A stretch of DNA of 64,000 bases from Pycnopodia helianthoides (Eukaryota; Echinodermata; Asteroidea; Forcipulatida; Asteriidae). The DNA is taken from the NCBI GenBank assembly GCA_032158295.1, contig JASTWB010000034.1, positions 1-64,000 on the forward strand, read 5' to 3'. The notes beneath the pieces are model-generated. The model did no database searches and was not told where the DNA came from. It saw only the letters and a program-made list of their open reading frames with translations. Below are positions 43,648 through 55,805 of this stretch, in pieces (positions within the stretch are counted from its first letter, which is position 1; each line of letters starts with the position of its first letter). Both the position numbers and the translations under genes were made by a program.

Positions 43648-43679
43648 ATTTTTCTTTGTTCAACCCCATACTAGCTTAT

Positions 43680-44690
43680 AATGTTGGTAATGTTTTTTAT
43701 ATCTAACCTTTTCTGACCTCAGCAAATGTATGTTCTTTGCATTCCTTAGGCATTGACCTTGATATCATCAAAGCAAATAGGAATGGCGTTAGTTAACCTT
43801 CCTACTCTTGGGAACATTTGTACTAGAGTTAACCAACCATCTGAAACAATTCAACTGTTTGGGTTGTTTTTGGTGGCACAACTGGACAGAACTGTACAGG
43901 ACTAAATATGTACTTTATTATACCATATTACAGGCTGACATATGTTATCTATCATTTAAAAAACGTATTTTGAACGAAGTAGGCCTACTTCTTTGCATGA
44001 GGGCATAGCTTACACATGATACTTGCTGCATTCCATTGCTGCTTTTTAATCTAAATGTCTATCCATTGTATAGATGTGGGAGTACTCTTTGTTTGTTGTG
44101 AAATTTTTTAACGTGATTTTCACTTTTTGATGTATTGCCACTCAATTTTTAGTGTATAGCCACTCAATTTTTAGGGCGAAATTTTATTGCATCATTTATT
44201 GATTATTGTTGAATGTTCCAACTTTTCTTAATCCTAAAGTCAATTACTTATAGCCCCATGATTAAATCGATTGAACAATCAAGTAGTCATGTGTTAGTTA
44301 AAGGAACATTACAGAATTGGTGAGAAACAAACTTGTAAAATGTACTTTTCGATCACAGATTTACATAAAACTTACACGGTCTAATGATGATGATAGTAGA
44401 AAACATCCCTTGAAATATTTCTGTCTGAAATGCCATATTTGATGGGAAATGAATAAACTATTTTTCAGATTGGAGTTTATCGCTCAGTGAACGTTTTATT
44501 CATTTGTTGATTCTTTATGATTTCATGCAAATGTGTAATCGGTTTTTCACTATTTTCTCGTGACCCAGATGGCCGATCGATCTCAAACTTCTACAGGTTT
44601 GTCAGTTTATGTATATGGTGGATTACATGAAGTGCTTACACTGCCAGCAACTGTTTTTTTTTTAGTAAAAACCAATTATGTAATGTTCCT
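43680..44690. other. no gene recognised
   Basis: AT-rich. The phrase 'cactcaatttttag' is duplicated at about 44,140 and 44,160. Nothing else is supportable. Confidence 0.5.
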
Positions 44691-44692
44691 TT

Positions 44693-45050
44693 AATTAAAC
44701 CAAATGAATTATCAACTTGTTATATTTAATTTAATTAAACCATATGACCAATCAACTTGTTATATGCAAGTCAATAAAACCCAGTGAGCAATTAACTTGT
44801 TATATGCAAGTTAATTAAACCAAAATGAGCAATCAACTTGTCATATACCACATGAGCTACCAACTTGTGGTTTGTTAAACCAAATGAGTAATCAATTTGT
44901 CATAAGTCAATTAAACCACATGAGCTACTAACTTGTTTTATGCAAGTCATTTAAAACAAATGAGTAATCAAAGTATTATATATCAGTCAATTAAACCAAA
45001 TGAGCAATCAATGGTTTTATGTAAGTCAATAAAACCAAATAAACTATCAA
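44693..45050. repeat. degenerate ~43-bp tandem repeat, about eight copies
   Basis: Units contain 'aattaaaccaaatgag', 'aatcaacttgttatat' and 'gcaagtc' in order, with many substitutions and small deletions. Old satellite-like array. Confidence 0.75.
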
Positions 45051-45415
45051 TATTTTTGTGAATATTGTCTCTGTAACCATTGGTGTCTGTCAGTCTCTCT
45101 CATTAGGCTTGTTTGTCAAGTTCAGTGATGAACTACAACTGAAGTCTTCTTTAGAATGTATTTGCTTTCATGGAATTTTCAACATAAAGTAGATTTCACA
45201 TTGTTCTGTGAATAAAATTGTGAAAAACAACTGAATTAAAGTATGGGGGAACATAATTATTCTCAGACGACGCCCCCAAAGAACATAACAGCAAAATAAC
45301 TTATTGACTCTTGGCACAGCTTCAACTGTTTTTATTTCAAACAAAATCTGGTCAATTACCAGTTTGGCAAACATGTACGAAATACATGAAAATTTATCAT
45401 GACTTAATCAAGGGC

Positions 45416-46020
45416 AAATGCCCAAGGGCAGCTTGCCCAACCAAATGTACTGGCCGGGATTCCTTGGCAGCTTGCCATAGATAAAAGGGGGGGGGCAGCT
45501 TGCCCAGCCTCTATACCACACTAAAACAGCAGTGTTTTCAAATGCTTACAAGGCTTAAAATGAATGTCGATAAAAAGGGGGCAGCTTGCCGGCCCCTATA
45601 AAAAAAACTAACAGCAGTGTTTCTAAAAAACTGTGATATAATTACATACAAGGGTTAAAGTTATTCCACTGCTGGTACATGCGGTTGGATTATATGAACT
45701 AGCCCCACCGGAACAAGAGGTTGCTAGTGTTACCAAATAAACATTACAATGTTAACATTGCAGACTAACCTGTCATTCATTTGTTTGACCCAATGCTGTG
45801 GCAGTCCACTTCCTTAGAAAATAATGCCACAGAGGCCGTGTATCAAAAGACAATAAAAAGAAAAGAGTGGCCCTTTTGTCCAACCCCTATAAAACACTAA
45901 AACAGCAATGTGTAATAGTAATGTAACTCAATGGTAAGCCCAGTAACTTAAAGCTTAAAATGTGATTCTACTGTGGGCACATGCAGTTGGAATACAGTAC
46001 CTAGCCCCACCTGAACAAGA
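45416..46020. repeat. degenerate repeats with 'ggcagcttgcc'
   Basis: ggcagcttgcc or close forms occur at about 45,431, 45,467, 45,497 and 45,581. The phrases 'ctataaaacac' and 'aacagca' recur at about 45,510, 45,595 and 45,888. The layout suggests diverged copies of a 150-350-base unit. Confidence 0.55.
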
Positions 46021-48087
46021 GGGTGCTATAGGTATTATTACCGAATTGATATTACAACCTTAACTTTAAACTTGAATCCCTGCCTTCCCCAGTAATTACT
46101 TGTCCCCCATCAGTCAGAGGAAACCACAAATTTTTATGGAGGACGAAATGGGGGTGGTGGAGGGTTTTAAAATTATGTTTACTCAAATGAAAGCTGAGCC
46201 GAAGTGATGAGCTTTCCCGCTCCTTTGATTTACCGACGCTTTTTTGCACCAAATTGCCACCTGATTGGTCAAGTTGACCATCGTAGTCGTACGCGCAATT
46301 TGCAACTAGGTCAGCCCCGCCCCGCTGCCCCGGAAAAAGTTAGGGACGTCACCAAGTAAGTCTAACAACAGCCAAACGGCAGAGGGCGCTATTACCAAAA
46401 CTGTCAGAGCCATGTATTGCACCACGGCTCTGATACACTGTGGGGGTCATCTGCGGCGAATTATGTATTTTATCGTTCATGCAATAAAATTAATTCTCTT
46501 GCTGCTGCCATATAAAATATTCACATCCTATGTCAAAGAAATGTATTCACATTATTACTATTACTATTATTACCTGGAACTAACAGGCTGCAGTCCAGTT
46601 GTTGATCACACAAACAGATTAGCAGGACTAAAGTTATGCAAACTTCAGTGGAAATTACATTTTATTTTAAAGGTATTATACATGATTGGTAAGGATAAAA
46701 AACATTGTTTAATTTTAGTTAAAAAATAGCTGAAAGCTTACTGATTATGAAGTTCATACTAGTAAACAAAATTGTGAAATATTTCCCTCTGAAATGAAGT
46801 CTTGTGTTCAAAAAAGCTTTATCTGAAAACCTATAAAAACCGTCTGATTTTGGTTGTTACAACCAAATTTAAGGACAATATGTTTACATGCTGACAATTG
46901 TGCCTGGTTATTCACTATTTTCTCCTGACTCACCTCCAATTAAGCATAAATTTGTTTAGGTTTGTTATTTCAAGTGTATGGTTGATCACACAAAACATGA
47001 ACACTGTGTGCGACTATTTTGTCAGCTCTACCAAATAAAAAACTAATATTCATTAGTAATACATTTAAGTTTTCCACAAAGAGAACAAAAATAAAATTCA
47101 TTACGAACTAATGCTCAATCAATATAATCCCCTGGAAGTTAATTAAGTTTAATATCTCTAATAATGTCTTTAAATCAAATAAAATTGAATAAAAATAACA
47201 TTAAAGGGGCACGTTACCTTTGGATCAGGTGCTTTTGGGCTATTAAAGGTGTTTGCCATGAAATAAATATGGTTGGAAAGATATTTTAAAAGTAGAATAT
47301 AATGCTTCACTTAAATATTCTCTAAAATGGTGTGCTTTTTGTGTATAAAATTGATGACAGAACACCAACTGCTCTTTTGTAGACCAAATGTTGGACTTCA
47401 TGTTCCGCTGGTTGTATTTTCAGGGGCAAATTTATGTTTTTTTTTAAATCACTTCTTACTAACTAGTGTTTTAGTGCAGGAAAAATTCTTAAAAACGGAT
47501 GAGGAGTAATTCCAACATCAACATTTTGAGAGTTGGAGTCAATGTACCCCTTTAACTTGGCCGCCTAAAATGTCCACTACAGAGGGCGCTCTAGCCACCC
47601 TAATCCATTTCCACACGTGCCTGGATTGCCACATGTGCTGCATGCACGGTGAGCTAGTGTTGCGTTGGGGTTGTCAGAACTGTTTATTGACTTTTTAAGC
47701 ACAACGGAACGAAGTGTTGGTCCATGGTTGGTTTAGCACTTTTATTGACTTGGTTGGATGGGTTCACACTATTTTTTACAGTAACTAACACCCGTTTGCT
47801 GGACTGAAGGAGGAAGTGTAGAGTGGACGACAGCGAAAACACTGATTTAACTGTAATACAGCATGCTTAGTACACATTTGAACCACCACCACGACAACCA
47901 CAACGCGAGCGGCATGCATGCACACCGGTGAATGGTGGTACGAGCGGCGGCCATGACGGACTTCTTATGGCTGGCTGTATCTCGCAGCTCATCGTTGTTT
48001 GTAGTCTGGTAGTACATACATTTAAACACGGATATACTTATGTGTGTCACTGTAAAGGAAGTTGTAACCATGCAAACTATTGGATTC
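46021..48087. other. no gene recognised; GC-richer promoter-like patch
   Basis: At 46,263-46,395 a GC-richer patch holds a CCAAT-type 'tgattggtc', a GC box 'ccccgccccgct' and 'gacgtcac', but no downstream gene was found. CAGAGGGCGCT, a CTCF-core-like string, occurs at 46,380 and 47,580. The 47,640-47,960 stretch is GC-richer and may be leader or promoter of the gene at 48.4 kb. Confidence 0.35.
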
Positions 48088-48262
48088 AGAACTGTATACA
48101 AAACTGGAGTTGTAGCCGTTATGGAAAGCGACGGCCTTCAGCAGCCACACTTGAGTCATGGAGGTGCATGCAAACTATATGTGGATTCAGAACTGTACAC
48201 AACAACTGGAGTTGTAGCCGCTCTAGAAAGCGACGGCCTTCAGCAGCCACACTTGAGTTGAC
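48088..48262 (+). repeat. 102-bp in-frame tandem duplication
   Basis: tggagttgtagccg occurs at 48,105 and 48,207 with the surrounding ~85 bases nearly identical, including 'gaaagcgacggccttcagca'. The period is a multiple of three. It lies upstream of the candidate two-exon gene and may be its 5' leader. Confidence 0.8.
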
Positions 48263-48387
48263 AGTGGAGGGAGTTGACACGAGGATTGAGAGGCTTGCCT
48301 TCCAATGTCTTCATGGAGTCACCAGCACAGAACTCAGCAGTGGTGGCGGGGATCTGCACGGAAGTAAGAATGGAGGATTGGTGATTT

Positions 48388-48714
48388 ATGGTACGGTCTC
48401 ACATTTACAAGAATCATCTTGAAGTGGAAGTTAAAGAGGAGCCATCTTATTCGGAGGTGAACTTTCACAACATCATCCACGGCGGTGGTAAGTAAACCTC
48501 AGTACATTTCTCAACCAAATTTTTTGAACATTTCCTTTCATAACACAACATTGTGTTTGGGGTTTGGTTTTTATTTTTCTTCCCCACAGGTGGCATTTCA
48601 CTGGTTTGCAAGAACTTAAATTGTGACGTTCCAAATGAAGTTGGTCCTTACATTCAGTATTGTGAGAGTTTTTCCCACTTGAGGGCATACCTGTTGATAC
48701 TCAAAGAACTATGA
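48388..48714 (+). CDS. small two-exon gene, 74 residues, Cys-containing
   Basis: Exon 1 (48,388-48,487) opens with an ATG right after an in-frame TGA and reads HLEVEVKEEPSYSEV, with a VKEEP sumoylation-like motif common in zinc-finger proteins. The donor is gtaagt. Exon 2 (48,590-48,714) follows a strong acceptor (cttccccacag), joins in phase and encodes LVCKNLNCDV, QYCESFSHLRAYL and a stop. The two Cys pairs and following His hint at a truncated zinc finger. No family is recognised. The in-phase join and strong splice sites are the main support. Confidence 0.45.
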
Positions 48715-48802
48715 GGTTCGATCCGCTATCGTCTAGAAAAAACTAAAAATGTCATAGAAACAAAATCTATCAGAATCGTTATAAAGTGTAACAAAAACTT
48801 AC

Positions 48803-49078
48803 CTCAATATTGTCTTTCCAGTCAAGAATTTCTTTGTCGTATGATTTGCAAGTAGTGTCAACATGGGCTCTTGCCACGGTGATGGTCTGGCACAACCCAA
48901 TTTGTTGAAACAAATCAAACAGTCTCAATGGAGACCCTTGATGCCACATTTCAACTCCAACAACCACCTGCCAGAAGTTGTATATCTTAGGGCTGTGAGC
49001 GTGCAGCAGCATAGTAACATTGACTCTAGACCCAGTAACTGGGGCGCTGTACTCCTTTAACAAAAATTTTGACTTCAT
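48803..49078 (-). CDS. exon of a DUF6589-like gene (segment 4)
   Basis: A minus-strand frame with SAPVTGSRVNVTMLLHAHSP, then FWQVVVGVEMWHQG and LFQQIGLCQTITVA, ending WKDNIE before a good donor (gtaagttt) at 48,802. The pattern recalls the conserved front of DUF6589-type proteins, which are abundant and transposon-linked in invertebrates. It lies directly after segment 3 of the array but in a different frame. The downstream exons are not present in the window. Family call from memory, moderate. Confidence 0.4.
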
Positions 49079-52000
49079 CTGTCGTACTAGCGGAACGACG
49101 TATGAGCCCTACTGGGCATGTGGTGAAAGAGATGGTTGTCTTTAAAAGCCTGGACGCATTTGATTATATCCCCGAGCCTTGACACCCTTGTTTTGTTGGA
49201 TTTCGCCATGTAACGATCAAGCAGTTGCTCAGTAAACATCTTTCTGAGTGAGGTTCCAAGGGTCCCTGTTATCCGGCTGACACGATCAATGTGTGCGTCG
49301 GTATAGTTGCCCCTTGCAAGCTTCAGCGTATCTACAAATAGTAACAACCAATCATGTTCGTTAATTTCCTTTAAATAACATCTAAAAAGAACAACATGAC
49401 AATTTGTGGATGCAAACCGATCCACAGTATTCATGACCCCCATTCACTGCAATAATTGATAACAATGTTATGCGATAACATAGAATCTTATATAGTTATA
49501 TAATAGCTATTGACTCCTTAGCTTCTTTGGTAATTTAGGTCTTACTCTTGAATTCATTGTTCTCAAATTCGTTCAGAAGATCAAGGGCCACGTTTTTACC
49601 AGCCCCTCCTGTTATGTTTGCCGTTCTGTTCCAGGTGACATCGTGGGCCAGACGGTCTGGCAGCCATCCATTTACGCCTAAAAAAAACCAAGTAAATATA
49701 CGCTGGCCATTACTCAAAACATTGAGAAAGATCTGAAGATTAAGTGCATGCACTTGAAGGAATACTGTGTAAAAAAATCACATTTACCTGTGTTGTTCCA
49801 AACTTATGGGATAGGCGTACTTGTTTAAGAAATTATATTTGTAGACAGCAATCCAAAGATATTCAGAGTGAAGGAAATAATTGGTTAATGGAAGTTGGTA
49901 TACTGTCTGATTGAAAGTGTTATTAGGTCATAGTACTTATTTTTCATTAAACACGACTTAAATACAACTCCTGTCATTTAGTTTTAAACGTTTGGTTACC
50001 ATGTTGTATCATTGTAATTAAAAAATACTGTTAACACACTTACAGTTTACTTCTCTTGCTTTGTGGCGTCAATGTGGATACCAAGGGCAACATTCCCTTA
50101 AAGGGTTGTCCTCCTAAACGGCATCTTGTTGTTCACCTCCTCCATAACTTTTGTCCATTTGAACTTCTCCAAATTCTCCAAGGTTACTGCAGTAGTTAGT
50201 GACGCTATCCGCTTTTCAGGTTGCATGACGGTCGTAAACTCCCGATGTACTGCCCTTTGCACAAATGTATGAATTGCCTTTTGTGCACCTTTTGTGCAGC
50301 AGCATAGTAACATTGACTCTAGACCCAGTAACTGGGGCGCTGTACTCCTTTAACAAAAATTTTGACTTCATCTGTCGTACTAGCGGAACGACGTATGAGC
50401 CCTACTGGGCATGTGGTGAAAGAGATGGTTGTCTTTAAAAGCCTGGACGCATTTGATTATATCCCCGAGCCTTGACACCCTTGTTTTGTTGGATTTCGCC
50501 ATGTAACGATCAAGCAGTTGCTCAGTAAACATCTTTCTGAGTGAGGTTCCAAGGGTCCCTGTTATCCGGCTGACACGATCAATGTGTGCGTCGGTATAGT
50601 TGCCCCTTGCAAGCTTCAGCGTATCTACAAATAGTAACAACCAATCATGTTCGTTAATTTCCTTTAAATAACATCTAAAAAGAACAACATGACAATTTGT
50701 GGATGCAAACCGATCCACAGTATTCATGACCCCCATTCACTGCAATAATTGATAACAATGTTATGCGATAACATAGAATCTTATATAGTTATATAATAGC
50801 TATTGACTCCTTAGCTTCTTTGGTAATTTAGGTCTTACTCTTGAATTCATTGTTCTCAAATTCGTTCAGAAGATCAAGGGCCACGTTTTTACCAGCCCCT
50901 CCTGTTATGTTTGCCGTTCTGTTCCAGGTGACATCGTGGGCCAGACGGTCTGGCAGCCATCCATTTACGCCTAAAAAAAACCAAGTAAATATACGCTGGC
51001 CATTAATCAAAACATTGAGAAAGATCTGAAGATTAAGTGCATGCACTTGAAGGAATACTGTGTAAAAAAATCACATTTACCTGTGTTGTTCCAAACTTAT
51101 GGGATAGGCGTACTTGTTTAAGAAATTATATTTGTAGACAGCAATCCAAAGATATTCAGAGTGAAGGAAATAATTGGTTAATGGAAGTTGGTATACTGTC
51201 TGATTGAAAGTGTTATTAGGTCATAGTACTTATTTTTCATTAAACACGACTTAAATACAACTCCTGTCATTTAGTTTTAAACGTTTGGTTACCATGTTGT
51301 ATCATTGTAATTAAAAAATACTGGTAACACACTTACAGTTTACTTCTCTTGCTTTGTGGCGTCAATGTGGATACCAAGGGCAACATTCCCTTAAAGGGTT
51401 GTCCTCCTAAACGGCATCTTGTTGTTCACCTCCTCCATAACTTTTGTCCATTTGAACTTCTCCAAATTCTCCAAGGTTACTGCAGTAGTTAGTGACGCTA
51501 TCCGCTTTTCAGGTTGCATGACGGTCGTAAACTCCCGATGTACTGCCCTTTGCACAAATGTATGAATTGCCTTTTGTGCACCTTTTGTGCAGCAGCATAG
51601 TAACATTGACTCTAGACCCAGTAACTGGGGCGCTGTACTCCTTTAACAAAAATTTTGACTTCATCTGTCGTACTAGCGGAACGACGTATGAGCCCTACTG
51701 GGCATGTGGTGAAAGAGATGGTTGTCTTTAAAAGCCTGGACGCATTTGATTATATCCCCGAGCCTTGACACCCTTGTTTTGTTGGATTTCGCCATGTAAC
51801 GATCAAGCAGTTGCTCAGTAAACATCTTTCTGAGTGAGGTTCCAAGGGTCCCTGTTATCCGGCTGACACGATCAATGTGTGCGTCGGTATAGTTGCCCCT
51901 TGCAAGCTTCAGCGTATCTACAAATAGTAACAACCAATCATGTTCGTTAATTTCCTTTAAATAACATCTAAAAAGAACAACATGACAATTTGTGGATGCA

Positions 52001-55000
52001 AACCGATCCACAGTATTCATGACCCCCATTCACTGCAATAATTGATAACAATGTTATGCGATAACATAGAATCTTATATAGTTATATAATAGCTATTGAC
52101 TCCTTAGCTTCTTTGGTAATTTAGGTCTTACTCTTGAATTCATTGTTCTCAAATTCGTTCAGAAGATCAAGGGCCACGTTTTTACCAGCCCCTCCTGTTA
52201 TGTTTGCCGTTCTGTTCCAGGTGACATCGTGGGCCAGACGGTCTGGCAGCCATCCATTTACGCCTAAAAAAAACCAAGTAAATATACGCTGGCCATTAAT
52301 CAAAACATTGAGAAAGATCTGAAGATTAAGTGCATGCACTTGAAGGAATACTGTGTAAAAAAATCACATTTACCTGTGTTGTTCCAAACTTATGGGATAG
52401 GCGTACTTGTTTAAGAAATTATATTTGTAGACAGCAATCCAAAGATATTCAGAGTGAAGGAAATAATTGGTTAATGGAAGTTGGTATACTGTCTGATTGA
52501 AAGTGTTATTAGGTCATAGTACTTATTTTTCATTAAACACGACTTAAATACAACTCCTGTCATTTAGTTTTAAACGTTTGGTTACCATGTTGTATCATTG
52601 TAATTAAAAAATACTGGTAACACACTTACAGTTTACTTCTCTTGCTTTGTGGCGTCAATGTGGATACCAAGGGCAACATTCCCTTAAAGGGTTGTCCTCC
52701 TAAACGGCATCTTGTTGTTCACCTCCTCCATAACTTTTGTCCATTTGAACTTCTCCAAATTCTCCAAGGTTACTGCAGTAGTTAGTGACGCTATCCGCTT
52801 TTCAGGTTGCATGACGGTCGTAAACTCCCGATGTACTGCCCTTTGCACAAATGTATGAATTGCCTTTTGTGCACCTTTTGTGCAGCAGCATAGTAACATT
52901 GACTCTAGACCCAGTAACTGGGGCGCTGTACTCCTTTAACAAAAATTTTGACTTCATCTGTCTTACTAGCGGAACAACGTATGAGCCCTACTGGGCATGT
53001 GGTGAAAGAGATGGTTGTCTTTAAAAGCCTGGACGCATTTGATTATATCCCCGAGCCTTGACACCCTTGTTTTGTTGGATTTCGCCATGTAACGATCAAG
53101 CAGTTGCTCAGTAAACATCTTTCTGAGTGAGGTTCCAAGGGTCCCTGTTATCCGGCTGACACGATCAATGTGTGCGTCGGTATAGTTGCCCCTTGCAAGC
53201 TTCAGCGTATCTACAAATAGTAACAACCAATCATGTTCGTTAATTTCCTTTAAATAACATCTAAAAAGAACAACATGACAATTTGTGGATGCAAACCGAT
53301 CCACAGTATTCATGACCCCCATTCACTGCAATAATTGATAACAATGTTATGCGATAACATAGAATCTTATATAGTTATATAATAGCTATTGACTCCTTAG
53401 CTTCTTTGGTAATTTAGGTCTTACTCTTGAATTCATTGTTCTCAAATTCGTTCAGAAGATCAAGGGCCACGTTTTTACCAGCCCCTCCTGTTATGTTTGC
53501 CGTTCTGTTCCAGGTGACATCGTGGGCCAGACGGTCTGGCAGCCATCCATTTACGCCTAAAAAAACCAAGTAAATATACGCTGGCCATTAATCAAAACAT
53601 TGAGAAAGATCTGAAGATTAAGTGCATGCACTTGAAGGAATACTGTGTAAAAAAATCACATTTACCTGTGTTGTTCCAAACTTATGGGATAGGCGTACTT
53701 GTTTAAGAAATTATATTTGTAGACAGCAATCCAAAGATATTCAGAGTGAAGGAAATAATTGGTTAATGGAAGTTGGTATACTGTCTGATTGAAAGTGTTA
53801 TTAGGTCATAGTACTTATTTTTCATTAAACACGACTTAAATACAACTCCTGTCATTTAGTTTTAAACGTTTGGTTACCATGTTGTATCATTGTAATTAAA
53901 AAATACTGGTAACACACTTACAGTTTACTTCTCTTGCTTTGTGGCGTCAATGTGGATACCAAGGGCAACATTCCCTTAAAGGGTTGTCCTCCTAAACGGC
54001 ATCTTGTTGTTCACCTCCTCCATAACTTTTGTCCATTTGAACTTCTCCAAATTCTCCAAGGTTACTGCAGTAGTTAGTGACGCTATCCGCTTTTCAGGTT
54101 GCATGACGGTCGTAAACTCCCGATGTACTGCCCTTTGCACAAATGTATGAATTGCCTTTTGTGCACCTTTTGTGCAGCAGCATAGTAACATTGACTCTAG
54201 ACCCAGTAACTGGGGCGCTGTACTCCTTTAACAAAAATTTTGACTTCATCTGTCTTACTAGCGGAACAACGTATGAGCCCTACTGGGCATGTGGTGAAAG
54301 AGATGGTTGTCTTTAAAAGCCTGGACGCATTTGATTATATCCCCGAGCCTTGACACCCTTGTTGTGTTGGATTTCGCCATGTAACGATCAAGCAGTTGCT
54401 CAGTAAACATCTTTCTGAGTGAGGTTCCAAGGGTCCCAGTTATCCGGCTGACACGATCAATGTGTGCGTCGGTATAGTTGCCCCTTGCAAGCTTCAGCGT
54501 ATCTACAAATAGTAACAACCAATCATGTTCATTAATTTCCTTTAAATAACATCTAAAAAGAACAACATGACAATTTGTGGATGCAAACCGATCCACAGTA
54601 TTCATGACCCCCATTCACTGCAATAATTGATAACAATGTTATGCGATAACATAGAATCTTATATAGTTATATAATAGCTATTGACTCCTTAGCTTCTTTG
54701 GTAATTTAGGTCTTACTCTTGAATTCATTGTTCTCAAATTCGTTCAGAAGATCAAGGGCCACGTTTTTACCAGCCCCTCCTGTTATGTTTGCCGTTCTGT
54801 TCCAGGTGACATCGTGGGCCAGACGGTCTGGCAGCCATCCATTTACGCCTAAAAAAAACCAAGTAAATATACGCTGGCCATTAATCAAAACATTGAGAAA
54901 GATCTGAAGATTAAGTGCATGCACTTGAAGGAATACTGTGTAAAAAAGCACATTTACCTGTGTTGTTCCAAACTTATGGGATAGGCGTACTTGTTTAAGA

Positions 55001-55460
55001 AATTATATTTGTAGACAGCAATCCAAAGATATTCAGAGTGAAGGAAATAATTGGTTAATGGAAGTTGGTATACTGTCTGATTGAAAGTGTTATTAGGTCA
55101 TAGTACTTATTTTTCATTAAACACGACTTAAATACAACTCCTGTCATTTAGTTTTAAACGTTTGGTTACCATGTTGTATCATTGTAATTAAAAAATACTG
55201 TTAACACACTTTACAGTTTACTTTTCTTGCTTTGTGGCATCAATGTGGATACCAAGGGCAACATTCCCTTAAAGGGTTGTCCTCCTAAACGGCATCTTGT
55301 TGTTCACCACCTCCATAACTTTTGTCCATTTGAACTTCTCTGAATTCTCCAAGGTTACTTCAGTAGTTAGTGACGCTATCCGCTTTTCATGTTGCATGAT
55401 GGTCGTAAACTCCCGATGGGCTGCCCTTTGCACAAATGTATGAATTGCCTTTTGTGCACC
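49001..55460. repeat. head-to-tail array, five copies of a 1,293-bp exon-containing unit
   Basis: Units begin at 49,001, 50,294, 51,587, 52,880 and 54,172, each 1,293 bases (the fourth 1,292). Differences are few and mostly in the last unit. Each unit contains three minus-strand coding segments with their introns. All four internal junctions are the same: 'ttttgtgcacc' meets 'ttttgtgcagcagc', with gtgca shared by both parents and tttt as filler. So one original duplication was later amplified, probably by unequal exchange. An assembly artefact is possible. Confidence 0.95.
49087..49677 (-). pseudogene. segments 2 and 3 of the array gene (first of five copies)
   Basis: Segment 2 (49,677-49,546) follows an acceptor (tttttttag) and reads VNGWLPDRLAHDVTWNRTAN, ITGGAGKNVALDLLNEFE, with donor gtaaga. 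Segment 3 (49,331-49,087) joins in phase and reads ARGNYTDAHIDRVSRITG through HHMPSRAHTSF to a stop. The WNR...GG.GKN...DL pattern and the later H-x-P-x-R are, as I recall, marks of DUF6589. Equivalent copies: segment 2 at 50,839-50,970, 52,132-52,263, 53,425-53,555 and 54,717-54,848; segment 3 at 50,380-, 51,673-, 52,966- and 54,258-. The repeated stops mean a long multi-unit protein is unlikely. Confidence 0.5.
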
Positions 55461-55526
55461 ACGAAGCTTGTACATACAAGCTAGAGCTTTATCATAATGG
55501 GACGCTTGTACGTGCTTGATGACCAT
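55269..55526 (-). CDS. segment 1 of the array gene, unfused parental copy
   Basis: This is the only copy with its own front: HVQASHYDKALACMYKLR leads into AQKAIHTFVQRAAHREF. Copies at 50,098, 51,391, 52,684 and 53,976 have this front replaced by sequence from segment 4 through the duplication junction. The frame ends KMPFRRTTL and a stop in all five. A neighbouring frame (GQPFKGMLPLVSTLTP) stays open to a donor (gtaagt), suggesting a frameshift older than the amplification. Confidence 0.45.
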   Translation of the reverse strand: MVIKHVQASHYDKALACMYKLRGAQKAIHTFVQRAAHREFTTIMQHEKRIASLTTEVTLENSEKFKWTKVMEVVNNKMPFRRTTL

Positions 55527-55805
55527 TTCCTTAAAAAAAATGACCTCGATTCTGCATTAGTGTTTATTTCTGAGATGTTTAATTCTCGTTTCATTCCTGT
55601 TTAAAAACACCCCCAATAACCTTAGAAAAATTAACAACAGCGCCCTCAAACACAACTGTGCTGTCAATGACCTCAAATCTGCAACTACTTGGGGCTTCCG
55701 CTTTTTGTGAAATCTGAATTCTCAGGGTTAGAGTTGTATTTCGTTTCATTCTCTTTAAAAATGCCCCAAATAAGCTTAAAAGGTAGTTAGAGTTTGACTC
55801 ATTAG

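Larger units (their letters stand above)
43198..43673. repeat. nested inverted repeats carrying two tRNA-like units
   Basis: Outer pair: a left arm at about 43,233-43,387 is mirrored by a right arm at 43,530-43,673, near-identical apart from a small deletion. Each contains a tRNA-like unit, transcribed outward. Overlapping pair: aaaccacaagggaaactgac at 43,198-43,217 is exactly mirrored at 43,382-43,401, so the left tRNA-like arm is itself bracketed. The spacer (about 43,402-43,529) has no coding sense. The whole can fold as a large hairpin. Confidence 0.85.

Noticed and set aside
47928..48422. 164-codon plus-strand frame
   Set aside because: It covers the 102-bp duplication but overlaps the better supported two-exon gene in another frame and has no domain.
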